This document shows, piece after piece, positions 16,255-23,442 of a stretch of 64,000 bases of DNA. The notes beneath the pieces were generated by a model. The model had not been told where the DNA came from. It made no database searches and was given only the letters and a program-made list of their open reading frames with translations. Position 1 is the stretch's first letter. The number at the start of each line of letters is the position of its first letter. Location of the stretch: the NCBI GenBank assembly GCA_020634885.1, contig JACKAW010000009.1, forward strand, positions 55,728 through 119,727. The letters are read 5' to 3'. This DNA is from Anaerolineales bacterium. GTDB taxonomy: Bacteria > Chloroflexota > Anaerolineae > Anaerolineales > Villigracilaceae. Both the position numbers and the translations under genes were made by a program.

Positions 16255-16887
16255 ATGAAAAAACTTTCGCCTCTTTTTTGGACCTCATGCCTGATTCTGT
16301 TACTGGTCATTGCCTGTACGCCGAAAGCTGCCACCCCCTCGGCAGAAACTCAAATTCAGCAAGCCGTCGCCGCAACAATCGCCGCCATTCCCACATCCAC
16401 ACAAGCCATTCCCCCTACGCCGTATCCCTCGCCTACGCCTTTTAGTTTAGCGGGTCTATTCTGTGAGTATCAATTCTGCCTCGGTCACCCTGTAGACGTA
16501 TCGTTCTTCGATGTGAGCGCCCAGCAAAACCCCGCCTCGCCCAGCACGTATAGTCAGGGGTTGCTGGCAGCCTTCAACGGCAACCTTTTTATTCAGGTTA
16601 TTTGGCAAATTGCGCCCGGCACATCAGACCCCAAATTCCTGTTCGATACGCTGCTCGATCCGTCCATTGATACGCCTGCCAATAATCTGGAAGTATTCCT
16701 CCTTCGCAATATGAACGTGGTGTACGATAACATCGCCACAACCGCCACCCCAGCCCTGCCCTACGGCGGCGCCGGTGCATGGACGTGCGGCGACCGCGCC
16801 TTCGCTTGGAAAGTCTACGCCCCGCAAGCCGATACTGCCCGCGCCCTGTTTGACGACATGTTCAACCGCTTCACCTGCGGGCAATAG
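16255..16887 (+). CDS. Lipoprotein of unknown function
   Basis: 210 residues. Signal MKKLSPLFWTSCLILLLVIAC ends in a lipobox (VIAC). A Thr/Pro linker follows (residues ~45-62), then a globular domain with FCEYQFCLGHPVDVSFFD and a C-terminal WTCGDRAFAWKVY...FNRFTCG; four cysteines could form two disulfides outside the cell. No family is recognised. A TATAAT box 7 nt before the ATG indicates a leaderless message. Confidence 0.7.
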   Translation: MKKLSPLFWTSCLILLLVIACTPKAATPSAETQIQQAVAATIAAIPTSTQAIPPTPYPSPTPFSLAGLFCEYQFCLGHPVDVSFFDVSAQQNPASPSTYSQGLLAAFNGNLFIQVIWQIAPGTSDPKFLFDTLLDPSIDTPANNLEVFLLRNMNVVYDNIATTATPALPYGGAGAWTCGDRAFAWKVYAPQADTARALFDDMFNRFTCGQ

Positions 16888-16888
16888 A

Positions 16889-16940
16889 TTTGCTTGAATC
16901 AAAAAACGCCAGAGGCCTGGCGTTTTTTGATTCAAGCAAA
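16889..16940. terminator. Bidirectional terminator, 24-bp perfect stem
   Basis: Arms 16889-16912 and 16917-16940 are exact reverse complements with an AGGC loop; A6 and T6 tracts inside the arms give a U tail in both directions. It lies between two convergent genes. Confidence 0.9.
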
Positions 16941-16941
16941 A

Positions 16942-17628
16942 TTACGGTGTAAAACTTTCCACTTCCTTTTGTATAACATCAACAGAAAAATCCATGCCAT
17001 GAGCAGGGTAAATGCGCTTGATCCCCATCGGCAAAATCTTTTTCCAACTTTCCACCACCAACACAATATCATCTGCCAGTACGGGCAAGCCGGGTGAAAG
17101 GCGCAGATACCAATCATTCATTGCCATGTCACCCACAAGTGCATCGCCTGAATCGAGGATGATGCTGACGTGCCCCATGCTGTGACCGGGGGTGTAAACA
17201 ACCTCGCCGGGGATGCCAAACTCTCGCAGCGTCATCCCAGAGTCTGGGATGACCGTATCCACTTTGAGCGGGGAGAGATGCGGGCGGAGCATCCCCCTGG
17301 CTGACCATGCCATTGCCTTACCCCATGCGGTGACTCCATTTGGAAATGGCGGTTCGCCTGTCTCGACCATGAACTGATCCCGCCCATGAACTGCGATTTT
17401 TGCACCGGTGAGTTTTTGAATGTCGGCAAGGCAGGTGATGTGATCCCAATGTCCGTGCGTGAGCAAAATGAGTTCGATCTCTTTTGGGTCAACCTTTAAT
17501 GTTTGTAATTGGCGTTGAAATGCAGGGAAGCCGCCTAGCGCGCCGCCATCAATGAGGATGGTTTTCTCGCCGCGCAAAAGGAAAGAGTTGCAAATGCCAA
17601 GGGGGATGCGGTAAAAGCTGAACGCCAT
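16942..17628 (-). CDS. Metallo-beta-lactamase-fold hydrolase
   Basis: 228 residues, no signal peptide. Metal motif LLTHGHWDH (HxHxDH), a downstream His in YTPGHSMGHVSI, Asp in LVGDMAMND and a final His in IYPAHGMDF complete the dinuclear site of glyoxalase-II-like hydrolases. The substrate is unknown. The ATG at 17628 overlaps the galE stop (TAATG), so it is translated by coupling to galE; the open frame upstream of that ATG lies inside galE and is not used. Confidence 0.88.
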   Translation of the reverse strand: MAFSFYRIPLGICNSFLLRGEKTILIDGGALGGFPAFQRQLQTLKVDPKEIELILLTHGHWDHITCLADIQKLTGAKIAVHGRDQFMVETGEPPFPNGVTAWGKAMAWSARGMLRPHLSPLKVDTVIPDSGMTLREFGIPGEVVYTPGHSMGHVSIILDSGDALVGDMAMNDWYLRLSPGLPVLADDIVLVVESWKKILPMGIKRIYPAHGMDFSVDVIQKEVESFTP

Positions 17629-18605
17629 TATTTGCTGTAGCCATGCGGGTGGGTTTTGTGCCACTCCCACGCGCTGGATAGGATATCTTGCATGTTGGTA
17701 AATTGCGGTTGCCAGCCGAGTTCTTTTTGAATGCGTTCTGGTGTGGCGACCAGTCGGGCAGAGTCACCTGCGCGACGCGGCATTTCTACTACAGGGATGG
17801 CGTGTCCTGTGACCGCGCGGGCGGCTTCGATCACTTCACGTACTGAAAAGCCGTTGCCGCTGCCTACGTTGTAGGTCATTTTGTCGCGTGTTTCGAGCGC
17901 ACCCAAGGCGAGGATGTGAGCGGAAACGAGATCGGCAATGTGGATGTAATCGCGGATGCAGGTTCCATCGGGGGTGGGGTAATCGGTGCCGAAGATGTTT
18001 GCGGACTCTGCCTGCCCTAATGCAATTTGAAGGACGCGCGGAATGAGGTGTGACTCAGGCTGGTGGGCTTCGCCGCGCCCGGGCAATGCGCCGCAGGCGT
18101 TGAAGTAACGCAGCACGGCGTAGTGCAAGCCAAAAATGGAGCGATACCATTCGAGCGCCTGTTCGGTCATCAATTTGGTATGCCCGTAGACGTTGGTGGG
18201 TCCGATGGGCGAATCTTCGGTGAGCGGTTCTTCGCTGGATCGATACACTGCCGCTGTGGATGAGAAGACCATTTTTCGAATACCTGATTGAACGGCGGTA
18301 TCCATTAGTTGCAGGGAGTTGGCAAAGTTATTGCGGAAGAATCGCCCGGGGTCTTTCATGCTTTCGCCTGCTTCAATAAATGCGGCGAAGTGCATGACAG
18401 CGTCAAATTTTTTGGAGGCTAAGGCTTCGGCAAGCGCCTGATTATCATCGAGTGAGGCGTGGATGAAGTCGGCGCCTGCGGGTACGGCTTCACGATGACC
18501 GGTGACCAATGAGTCGTACACGGTGACGGAGTGTCCCGCTTTGATGAGGGCTTCTGCTGTGGCAGAGCCGATATATCCTGCGCCGCCTGTAACAAAAATA
18601 TTCAT
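17628..18605 (-). CDS. galE: UDP-glucose 4-epimerase
   Basis: 325 residues, normal length. It interconverts UDP-glucose and UDP-galactose using bound NAD. N-terminal MNIFVTGGAGYIGS is the dinucleotide motif; FSSTAAVY supplies the catalytic Ser, and VYGHTKLMTEQAL the YxxxK pair. NACGALPGRGEAH and the C-terminal LGWQPQFTNMQDIL are typical of GalE. AGGAGACATC precedes the ATG. Coupled to the hydrolase gene downstream. Confidence 0.93.
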   Translation of the reverse strand: MNIFVTGGAGYIGSATAEALIKAGHSVTVYDSLVTGHREAVPAGADFIHASLDDNQALAEALASKKFDAVMHFAAFIEAGESMKDPGRFFRNNFANSLQLMDTAVQSGIRKMVFSSTAAVYRSSEEPLTEDSPIGPTNVYGHTKLMTEQALEWYRSIFGLHYAVLRYFNACGALPGRGEAHQPESHLIPRVLQIALGQAESANIFGTDYPTPDGTCIRDYIHIADLVSAHILALGALETRDKMTYNVGSGNGFSVREVIEAARAVTGHAIPVVEMPRRAGDSARLVATPERIQKELGWQPQFTNMQDILSSAWEWHKTHPHGYSK

Positions 18606-18658
18606 GATGTCTCCTGTTTTGATGATTAGAGAAGATTATACCTGCGAGAATTATTTCG

Positions 18659-19546
18659 TTATTCCTGCACTTCAGGGTTCCAAGGTGCGGCGTACCAAGT
18701 CAGATATTCTTGAACATGCGCCGACCAATATAATTCGGAATGATCGCCCACGTAAAAATGATATTCGTGCGGGTAATCTGCCAGTTCGAGTTCGGCGGCG
18801 AATTCGAGAATGCTCTTTAATTCGCGGTCTCTATCGCCTACATCCACCCATAGGCGCGGACGGTTTTCCTGTGGAATGGCGCGCAGTACTTTGGCAACGC
18901 GAATTCCCTCGCCATTAAAGACGGCGGGCGAGTGCATACCCAACGAGCCAAACAATTGCGGGTTTCCAAATCCGACCTCCGCTGTCCAGCCGCCGCCGCG
19001 TGAAAGTCCGCCCAGGGCACGGTGGTCTCGATCGGGAAGGGTGCGGTAGGCTGCATCAATATGGGGGATGAGTGCATTGATAAGGCGTTCACCAAAGCGG
19101 GTTCCGGCGATCAAGTTCCAAAGATCGTCATTGGGAAAGACGACAATAAAAGGAACGCTCTCGCCTGAAAAGAACATTTCGTCCACGGTTTGAGGGACGC
19201 CCAACCGAATCCATTGATCCATGGTGTAGGTCTGTCCATGCAAAAGGTAGAGGACGGGGTAGCGTTGGTCGGTCAGTTGGTCGTAGCAGGGCGGCAGGTA
19301 GATGGTGTATTCCTGCGGTGGGTCGGTGGAATTGACCACGCCGGTCTCCAACCTGCCGGGTTGGGTGAGGCAACCCAGGGGTGTGGGGGTTGCCGTCGGC
19401 GGGATGGGGCTTGGGGTAAAAGTTGCAGTTGGTGGAGGGGCGGTGACGGTTACAGTGGGGGGAATTTCGGTGGGGGCAGCGCAGGCTGAAGGTCCCAGAA
19501 GGAGCGTAATAATTATTGTAGTGAAAATCGCTTGACGGAGGCTCAT
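18659..19546 (-). CDS. Secreted esterase (esterase-D-like) lipoprotein
   Basis: 295 residues from the ATG at 19546. That start was chosen over the ATG at 19555 because a TATAAT box ends 7 nt upstream and overlaps the earlier ATG. Signal sequence with a lipobox (PSAC), then a Thr/Pro-rich linker of ~35 residues. The alpha/beta-hydrolase domain has PVLYLLHGQTYTMDQW (oxyanion region), GLSRGGGW with the nucleophile Ser, and HSELYW near the end supplying His. The closest pattern is the putative-esterase family (S-formylglutathione hydrolase / antigen-85 like). It acts outside the membrane. Confidence 0.82.
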   Translation of the reverse strand: MSLRQAIFTTIIITLLLGPSACAAPTEIPPTVTVTAPPPTATFTPSPIPPTATPTPLGCLTQPGRLETGVVNSTDPPQEYTIYLPPCYDQLTDQRYPVLYLLHGQTYTMDQWIRLGVPQTVDEMFFSGESVPFIVVFPNDDLWNLIAGTRFGERLINALIPHIDAAYRTLPDRDHRALGGLSRGGGWTAEVGFGNPQLFGSLGMHSPAVFNGEGIRVAKVLRAIPQENRPRLWVDVGDRDRELKSILEFAAELELADYPHEYHFYVGDHSELYWSAHVQEYLTWYAAPWNPEVQE

Positions 19547-19553
19547 TCTTCGC

Positions 19554-19559
19554 ATTATA
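19554..19559 (-). promoter_or_regulatory. -10 hexamer TATAAT, leaderless start
   Basis: Seven nucleotides before the esterase ATG at 19546 on the minus strand. Confidence 0.6.
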
Positions 19560-19631
19560 CTCGGCAGGCTTAATCTTTTCGGAATGCGGGGTCATTAACA
19601 GCGTTGGCAAATGAAAAGGTTGAATCAATAT

Positions 19632-19706
19632 CGGGGCGTGGCGCAGTCCGGCTAGCGCGCTTGCTTTGGGAGCAAGAGGCCGTAGGTTCGAATCCTATCG
19701 CCCCGA
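19632..19706 (+). tRNA. tRNA-Pro (UGG)
   Basis: Acceptor arms CGGGGCG/CGCCCCG pair fully; D arm GCGC...GCGC; anticodon arm CTTGC-TTTGGGA-GCAAG gives anticodon TGG; T arm GTAGG-TTCGAAT-CCTAT; discriminator A. CCA is not encoded. The 3' end is duplicated in tandem downstream. Confidence 0.95.
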
Positions 19707-19909
19707 CAATTTTTTTTCAACACAGGCGCAGGTTTCCCCATTGAGGGGATGTACGAATCCTATCGCCCCGACAATTTTTTTCAACACAGGCGCAGGTTTC
19801 CCCATTGAGGGGATGTACGAATCCTGTCGCCCCGACAATTTTTTTCAACACAGGCGCAGGTTTCCCCATTGAGGGGATGTACGAATCCTATCGCCCCGAC
19901 ATTTTTTAA
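19689..19909 (+). repeat. 64-65-bp tandem repeat derived from the tRNA-Pro 3' end
   Basis: Units start at 19689 (within the tRNA), 19754, 19818 and 19882 with periods 65, 64 and 64. Each carries the last ~18 nt of the tRNA (GAATCCTATCGCCCCGAC), a T7-8 tract and a CCCC-ATTGA-GGGG hairpin; the last copy is partial. One copy has a single A to G change. This block occupies most of the ~300-bp gap before the next gene. Confidence 0.93.
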
Positions 19910-20008
19910 CTATGTATTAGAGGCATGGAGGCACAAACTTGCAAGTTTTGTGCAGTTCATGTCTCTCTTCTTTTGTCTGTGCTAAAATTATTTTTACGAG
20001 GAAATCTC

Positions 20009-20311
20009 ATGGCAAAACAAACAGATGGTGTTGTTGAAGCAGTACGATACAAGAACGGGCAGATCGCGGCAGTTCGCATCTATGAACGCCGTGGTGCTAC
20101 CTATTCAGACAGGATCGTACTTGACCGAAAAACCCTGGTCGAACGGTTACAAAAAGGGCAATTATTCATTTCCGGTTCACGGCAAGACCTGATGGCTGGC
20201 ACGTTTACGCTTGCCAAGCCGTTACAGCTTGTTCAAACAGAAGGTCGCGAAGTAATTGCCACCCGCGAAAACTCCACCAAGGACGAGTTGGAAGGCGTTC
20301 CGTTCTTTTAA
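20009..20311 (+). CDS. Small conserved-looking protein of unknown function
   Basis: 100 residues from the ATG at 20009, which has GAGGAAA at proper distance; upstream in-frame codons lie in untranslated sequence. The sequence is beta-rich and charged (AVRYKNGQIAAVRIYERRGATYSDRIVLDRKTLVERLQKGQLFISG...) with no signal or membrane segment. No family is recognised. It is followed 11 nt later by the NERD-like membrane protein, so the two are probably an operon and may work together. Confidence 0.65.
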   Translation: MAKQTDGVVEAVRYKNGQIAAVRIYERRGATYSDRIVLDRKTLVERLQKGQLFISGSRQDLMAGTFTLAKPLQLVQTEGREVIATRENSTKDELEGVPFF

Positions 20312-20322
20312 AGTAATGTCAT

Positions 20323-21171
20323 ATGCGTGTTATAGATAAAACCCCTCTTCAAGACGCGAAAGGCAATATCAGTTTTATAAGCCGTATTCAAGGCACCTTG
20401 AAATACGGGCTTAACTGGTATGCCGAATATCAATCCCAAAAGGTCGTCCTCAATCTCATGGACCGCTTTGTGGACAAGGGATTTATTGCGATCCGCAATT
20501 TCAAACTGCCCGATAGCGATATCATCATTCCAATCATCGTCATTGGACCCGGCTCCCTCACCATTATTCTCTCCACCCCTATCAATGGACAATTCGAGGC
20601 AAATGGCACAGCTTGGAACATAATTGGCAACAACGCATCAACTCCTGCCAAAAGAAACCTCATCAATATTCTCTCGTTGTTGACCCGTGCCTTCCAAAGA
20701 TATCTAAAAATCCATAATATCAACGTTCCTGTTCAGGTGGAACCGGTCCTGATCGCCACCGACCCGGGCGCAAATATCGAAACAAATCGACCCGCCGTTC
20801 GGGTGGTGCGCAGTGATGCCATCAAACAATTTATCAGCACACTCAATCAGGCGCGTCCCCTGTTGCGGGTGGACCAAGTTAATGCCATTGCAGACCTCAT
20901 CCTTGAACCCAACCCAACCACAAATCAAACGCCGCCAGAACCAAAAATCCCTGTTACGCCGCCCGTATCACGCGCACAAGCCATATTCAATGCTGCGGAA
21001 ACCCCCGCGCCAGGGCAGGCACAACGCCCCCGTCCGGCGGCGCGCCCTGCAAAGAAAAAACAACCCGCTCTCAAACCTGCCCAGATCGCACTGCTGGTTG
21101 TGATGGGCATCATTGCCTGCTGTATTGTCATCGCTGCCGTTTATTTTGGTTACAGCTTCCTCACCGTATAA
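20323..21171 (+). CDS. Degenerate NERD-like domain membrane protein
   Basis: 282 residues. Residues ~25-105 follow the strand order of the nuclease-related domain (NERD): YGLNWYAEYQSQKVVLNLMDRF..., KGFIAIRNFKLPDSD, IPIIVIGPGSLTIILSTPINGQFEANGTAWN. The usual catalytic positions (Asp before the IVIGP strand and the E-x-K after it) are replaced, so nuclease activity is unlikely. A Pro/Ala/Lys-rich region follows (~195-250), and one transmembrane helix lies at the C-terminus (~255-275), which would leave the domain in the cytoplasm. Function unknown. Confidence 0.5.
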   Translation: MRVIDKTPLQDAKGNISFISRIQGTLKYGLNWYAEYQSQKVVLNLMDRFVDKGFIAIRNFKLPDSDIIIPIIVIGPGSLTIILSTPINGQFEANGTAWNIIGNNASTPAKRNLINILSLLTRAFQRYLKIHNINVPVQVEPVLIATDPGANIETNRPAVRVVRSDAIKQFISTLNQARPLLRVDQVNAIADLILEPNPTTNQTPPEPKIPVTPPVSRAQAIFNAAETPAPGQAQRPRPAARPAKKKQPALKPAQIALLVVMGIIACCIVIAAVYFGYSFLTV

Positions 21172-21183
21172 ATTTTAAACACT

Positions 21184-21915
21184 TTGAAAACCCCGTTCCT
21201 CTCCATCATCATTCCAGCTTACAACGAAGCGACCCGCCTGCCGCACACGCTTGAGAAAATATTCGCCTACTTAAAAAAGCAACGCTACTCAAGCGAAGTG
21301 ATCGTTGTTGAAAACGGCAGCGTAGATGGAACGCTTGAAGTTGCCAGCCAATACATAAAAAAACACCGCAATCTTGTTGTCGTACATGAAGAGAACAAGG
21401 GGAAAGGCAATGCAGTTCGGCGCGGTGTATTGATCGCACGCGGAGAGTACCGCTTTATCTGCGACGCCGATCTTTCCATGCCCATCGAAGACCTCGAAAA
21501 ATTTCTGCCGCCCCTGAACACAGGCTTTGATATCGCCATCGGCTCACGTGAAGCCCCCGGCGCCATCCGCTACAACGAGCCGCCCTACCGCCACTTCGGC
21601 GGACGCGCCATCAACCTCATCATCCGCGCTCTCATCCTGCCGGGGTTGCGTGACACACAGTGCGGATTCAAATGCTTTCGCGCTGAAACCACCGAATTTC
21701 TCTTTCGCCAACAGACCCTCACCGGCTGGTCCTTTGATATTGAATTGCTCTACCTCGCCCGCCGCAAAAAAATGAAAATTCAAGAAATCCCCATTCGCTG
21801 GTATTTTGCCTCCGATAGCAAAGTAAGCGCCCTGCGAGATGCCCTGCGCATGATCAGCGACATCTTCAAAATTCACCGCAATGCCAGGCGCGGCGTGTAT
21901 GACCCCAAACCCTAA
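21184..21915 (+). CDS. GT2 glycosyltransferase (dolichyl-phosphate glucosyltransferase-like)
   Basis: 243 residues from a TTG start; the GT-A fold begins at once with FLSIIIPAYNEATRLPHTL. VVENGSVDGT, the GKGNAVRRG stretch and the metal-binding DADLSMP (DxD) are those of ALG5/DPM1-like GT2 enzymes that move a sugar from a nucleotide to polyprenyl phosphate. ALILPGLRDTQCGFKCFR is typical of this subgroup. No C-terminal membrane helices are present. The gene overlaps rnhB. Confidence 0.85.
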   Translation: MKTPFLSIIIPAYNEATRLPHTLEKIFAYLKKQRYSSEVIVVENGSVDGTLEVASQYIKKHRNLVVVHEENKGKGNAVRRGVLIARGEYRFICDADLSMPIEDLEKFLPPLNTGFDIAIGSREAPGAIRYNEPPYRHFGGRAINLIIRALILPGLRDTQCGFKCFRAETTEFLFRQQTLTGWSFDIELLYLARRKKMKIQEIPIRWYFASDSKVSALRDALRMISDIFKIHRNARRGVYDPKP

Positions 21916-22516
21916 CCTGACTTACGAAAAAGAAATTTGGTCTTCATATAAAAAGATCGCCGGATTAGACGAAGCCGGACGCGGCGCCCTCGCCGGACCC
22001 GTGTGCGTGGGAGCGGTCATCCTTCCGCATAATCACCCGCGTCTTCTCCGCGCCTTGAGCGGAGTGAACGACTCCAAACAGTTAACTCCCCGTCAACGCT
22101 CCGAACTCGCGCCGACCATTCAAAAAACCGCCATTGCCCACGGAGTCGGATTCGCCTCCGCCGAAGAAATAGACCAACTGGGAATCGTACCCGCCACCCG
22201 TCTGGCTGCGAGCCGCGCGCTGGAAGCGCTTCACATGTTTCCCGAATTTCTACTGACCGACTTCCGCCTTGAACTCCCCGAATTAGACCTCCCCCAAACC
22301 GCCATCGTCAAAGGCGATGCACGTTCGCTTAGCATTGCATGTGCTTCCATCCTTGCCAAAACCGCGCGCGATACGTTGATGCTTGAACTTGGCAATGAAT
22401 TTCCCGAATATAAATTTGCCAGCCACAAAGGCTACGGCACAGCCTTACACAGGCAAACGATCCTCAAACATGGTCACTCCCCCGTACATCGCAAAACCTT
22501 TCAAATAAAAAAATGA
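21899..22516 (+). CDS. rnhB: Ribonuclease HII
   Basis: 205 residues from the ATG at 21899; a start at 21881 would add six residues. It nicks RNA in RNA-DNA hybrids. IAGLDEAGRGALAGPV has the catalytic Asp-Glu pair; LLTDFRLELPE and KGDARSLSIACASILAKTARD carry the other acidic and basic residues; HKGYGTALHRQ is the family's C-terminal motif. It overlaps the glycosyltransferase gene by 17 nt. Confidence 0.93.
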   Translation: MTPNPNLTYEKEIWSSYKKIAGLDEAGRGALAGPVCVGAVILPHNHPRLLRALSGVNDSKQLTPRQRSELAPTIQKTAIAHGVGFASAEEIDQLGIVPATRLAASRALEALHMFPEFLLTDFRLELPELDLPQTAIVKGDARSLSIACASILAKTARDTLMLELGNEFPEYKFASHKGYGTALHRQTILKHGHSPVHRKTFQIKK

Positions 22517-22540
22517 CGGTCACTTTCGTGACCGTCATTT
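22511..22540. terminator. Hairpin terminator between rnhB and the LysM protein
   Basis: Perfect 13-bp stem AAATGACGGTCAC / GTGACCGTCATTT with loop TTTC. It contains the rnhB stop and lies between convergent genes. Confidence 0.8.
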
Positions 22541-22545
22541 GCATC

Positions 22546-23385
22546 TTACTTCCGCAACATGCCGCCGCCGGCAAGTTTGCTCTCTGGCTTACTCGAACGC
22601 CAGGCATAGTAGCCCAAGCCGCCGCCGACCAAAAGCAGAATAACGCCAAAGATCACCAACCCCGTGGAAGAAGAACCGCCATCGTTCCCTTCTTCTGCAC
22701 CCGGGTCCACCACTACGTCCTGCGACTGGGCGCCAAAATCCACAAAAGCGCGGTCGCCTGCATTGACTTCGAGTGAATAGGTCAACGACATGGTCGGGTT
22801 GAAATTATCAGGAATACCCACCGTAATATTGTATGTACCCTCGGGCAGGTCTTTAAAACACTCACCCTGATACGTTAACGGGTCAACAGGGTTGGTCGTC
22901 AACGAAGCAGAATACGCGCCATTGATCTCGGTCAAACTCACGGCGCCGCCCGCAATGGGAACTTCCACCTCTTCGCGGGCAGCATTACCATTCACATCAT
23001 TGAACAGCAGCACACATACTTCCGTCAAGCCTGAAAGTGGAGTGGGCGTAATCGTCGGCGTCACAGCAGATTGCGCCGCAGGCACAGTGGGCGTAGCCAC
23101 CGAAGCGATACCGATCAACAACTCCGAACCTTCCACCAGCGTACAATTCTCATCCAAATTAGAGTTCAACTGGCGCAGTTGATCCACGGTAATTTTATTT
23201 ATAGCTGCCACACGATAACAATTATCGCCAGGCTGAACAATATACAAAATACGTCCATCCGCACCAGGGGTTGGGGTAGGAGGGACTTCTTGTTGCGCAC
23301 TCGGCGCGGCGCCCGCAGGCAGCCACAAGCCAAACATCAACAAACCCATCAAAACAAGAAGAATAGCAAAGCGCTTTGAATTCAT
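22546..23385 (-). CDS. Secreted, membrane-anchored LysM-domain protein
   Basis: 279 residues from the ATG at 23385, which gives a clean signal peptide (MNSKRFAILLVLMGLLMFG...AGA). Residues ~45-90 form a LysM domain (ILYIVQPGDNCYRVAAINKITVDQLRQLN) that would bind peptidoglycan-like glycans. A Thr/Pro linker follows, then an SdrD-B/prealbumin-like beta-sandwich (VCVLLFNDVNGNAAREEVEVPIAGGAVSL). A glycine-rich stretch, one transmembrane helix and YYAWRSSKPE end the protein, like a surface-anchored stalk. TATAAT lies 7 nt before the start. Confidence 0.82.
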   Translation of the reverse strand: MNSKRFAILLVLMGLLMFGLWLPAGAAPSAQQEVPPTPTPGADGRILYIVQPGDNCYRVAAINKITVDQLRQLNSNLDENCTLVEGSELLIGIASVATPTVPAAQSAVTPTITPTPLSGLTEVCVLLFNDVNGNAAREEVEVPIAGGAVSLTEINGAYSASLTTNPVDPLTYQGECFKDLPEGTYNITVGIPDNFNPTMSLTYSLEVNAGDRAFVDFGAQSQDVVVDPGAEEGNDGGSSSTGLVIFGVILLLVGGGLGYYAWRSSKPESKLAGGGMLRK

Positions 23386-23392
23386 CGGCGCG

Positions 23393-23398
23393 ATTATA
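23393..23398 (-). promoter_or_regulatory. -10 hexamer TATAAT, leaderless start
   Basis: Seven nucleotides before the LysM-protein ATG at 23385 on the minus strand. Confidence 0.6.
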
Positions 23399-23442
23399 TC
23401 AGATTCAATTTGGTATAAAATAAAGCTAAAAAGAGGCACATG

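Noticed and set aside
16624..17097. Two small open frames with nearly the same N-terminus (MNQKTP...)
   Set aside because: They start in the two arms of the perfect terminator palindrome, which explains the identity.
19666..19872. Open frame across the tRNA-Pro repeat
   Set aside because: It is created by the 64-65-bp tandem repeat and reads through the tRNA; its peptide repeats with the DNA repeat.
19689..19909. CRISPR array
   Set aside because: Spacers are identical copies, the unit starts in a tRNA, and no cas gene is present.
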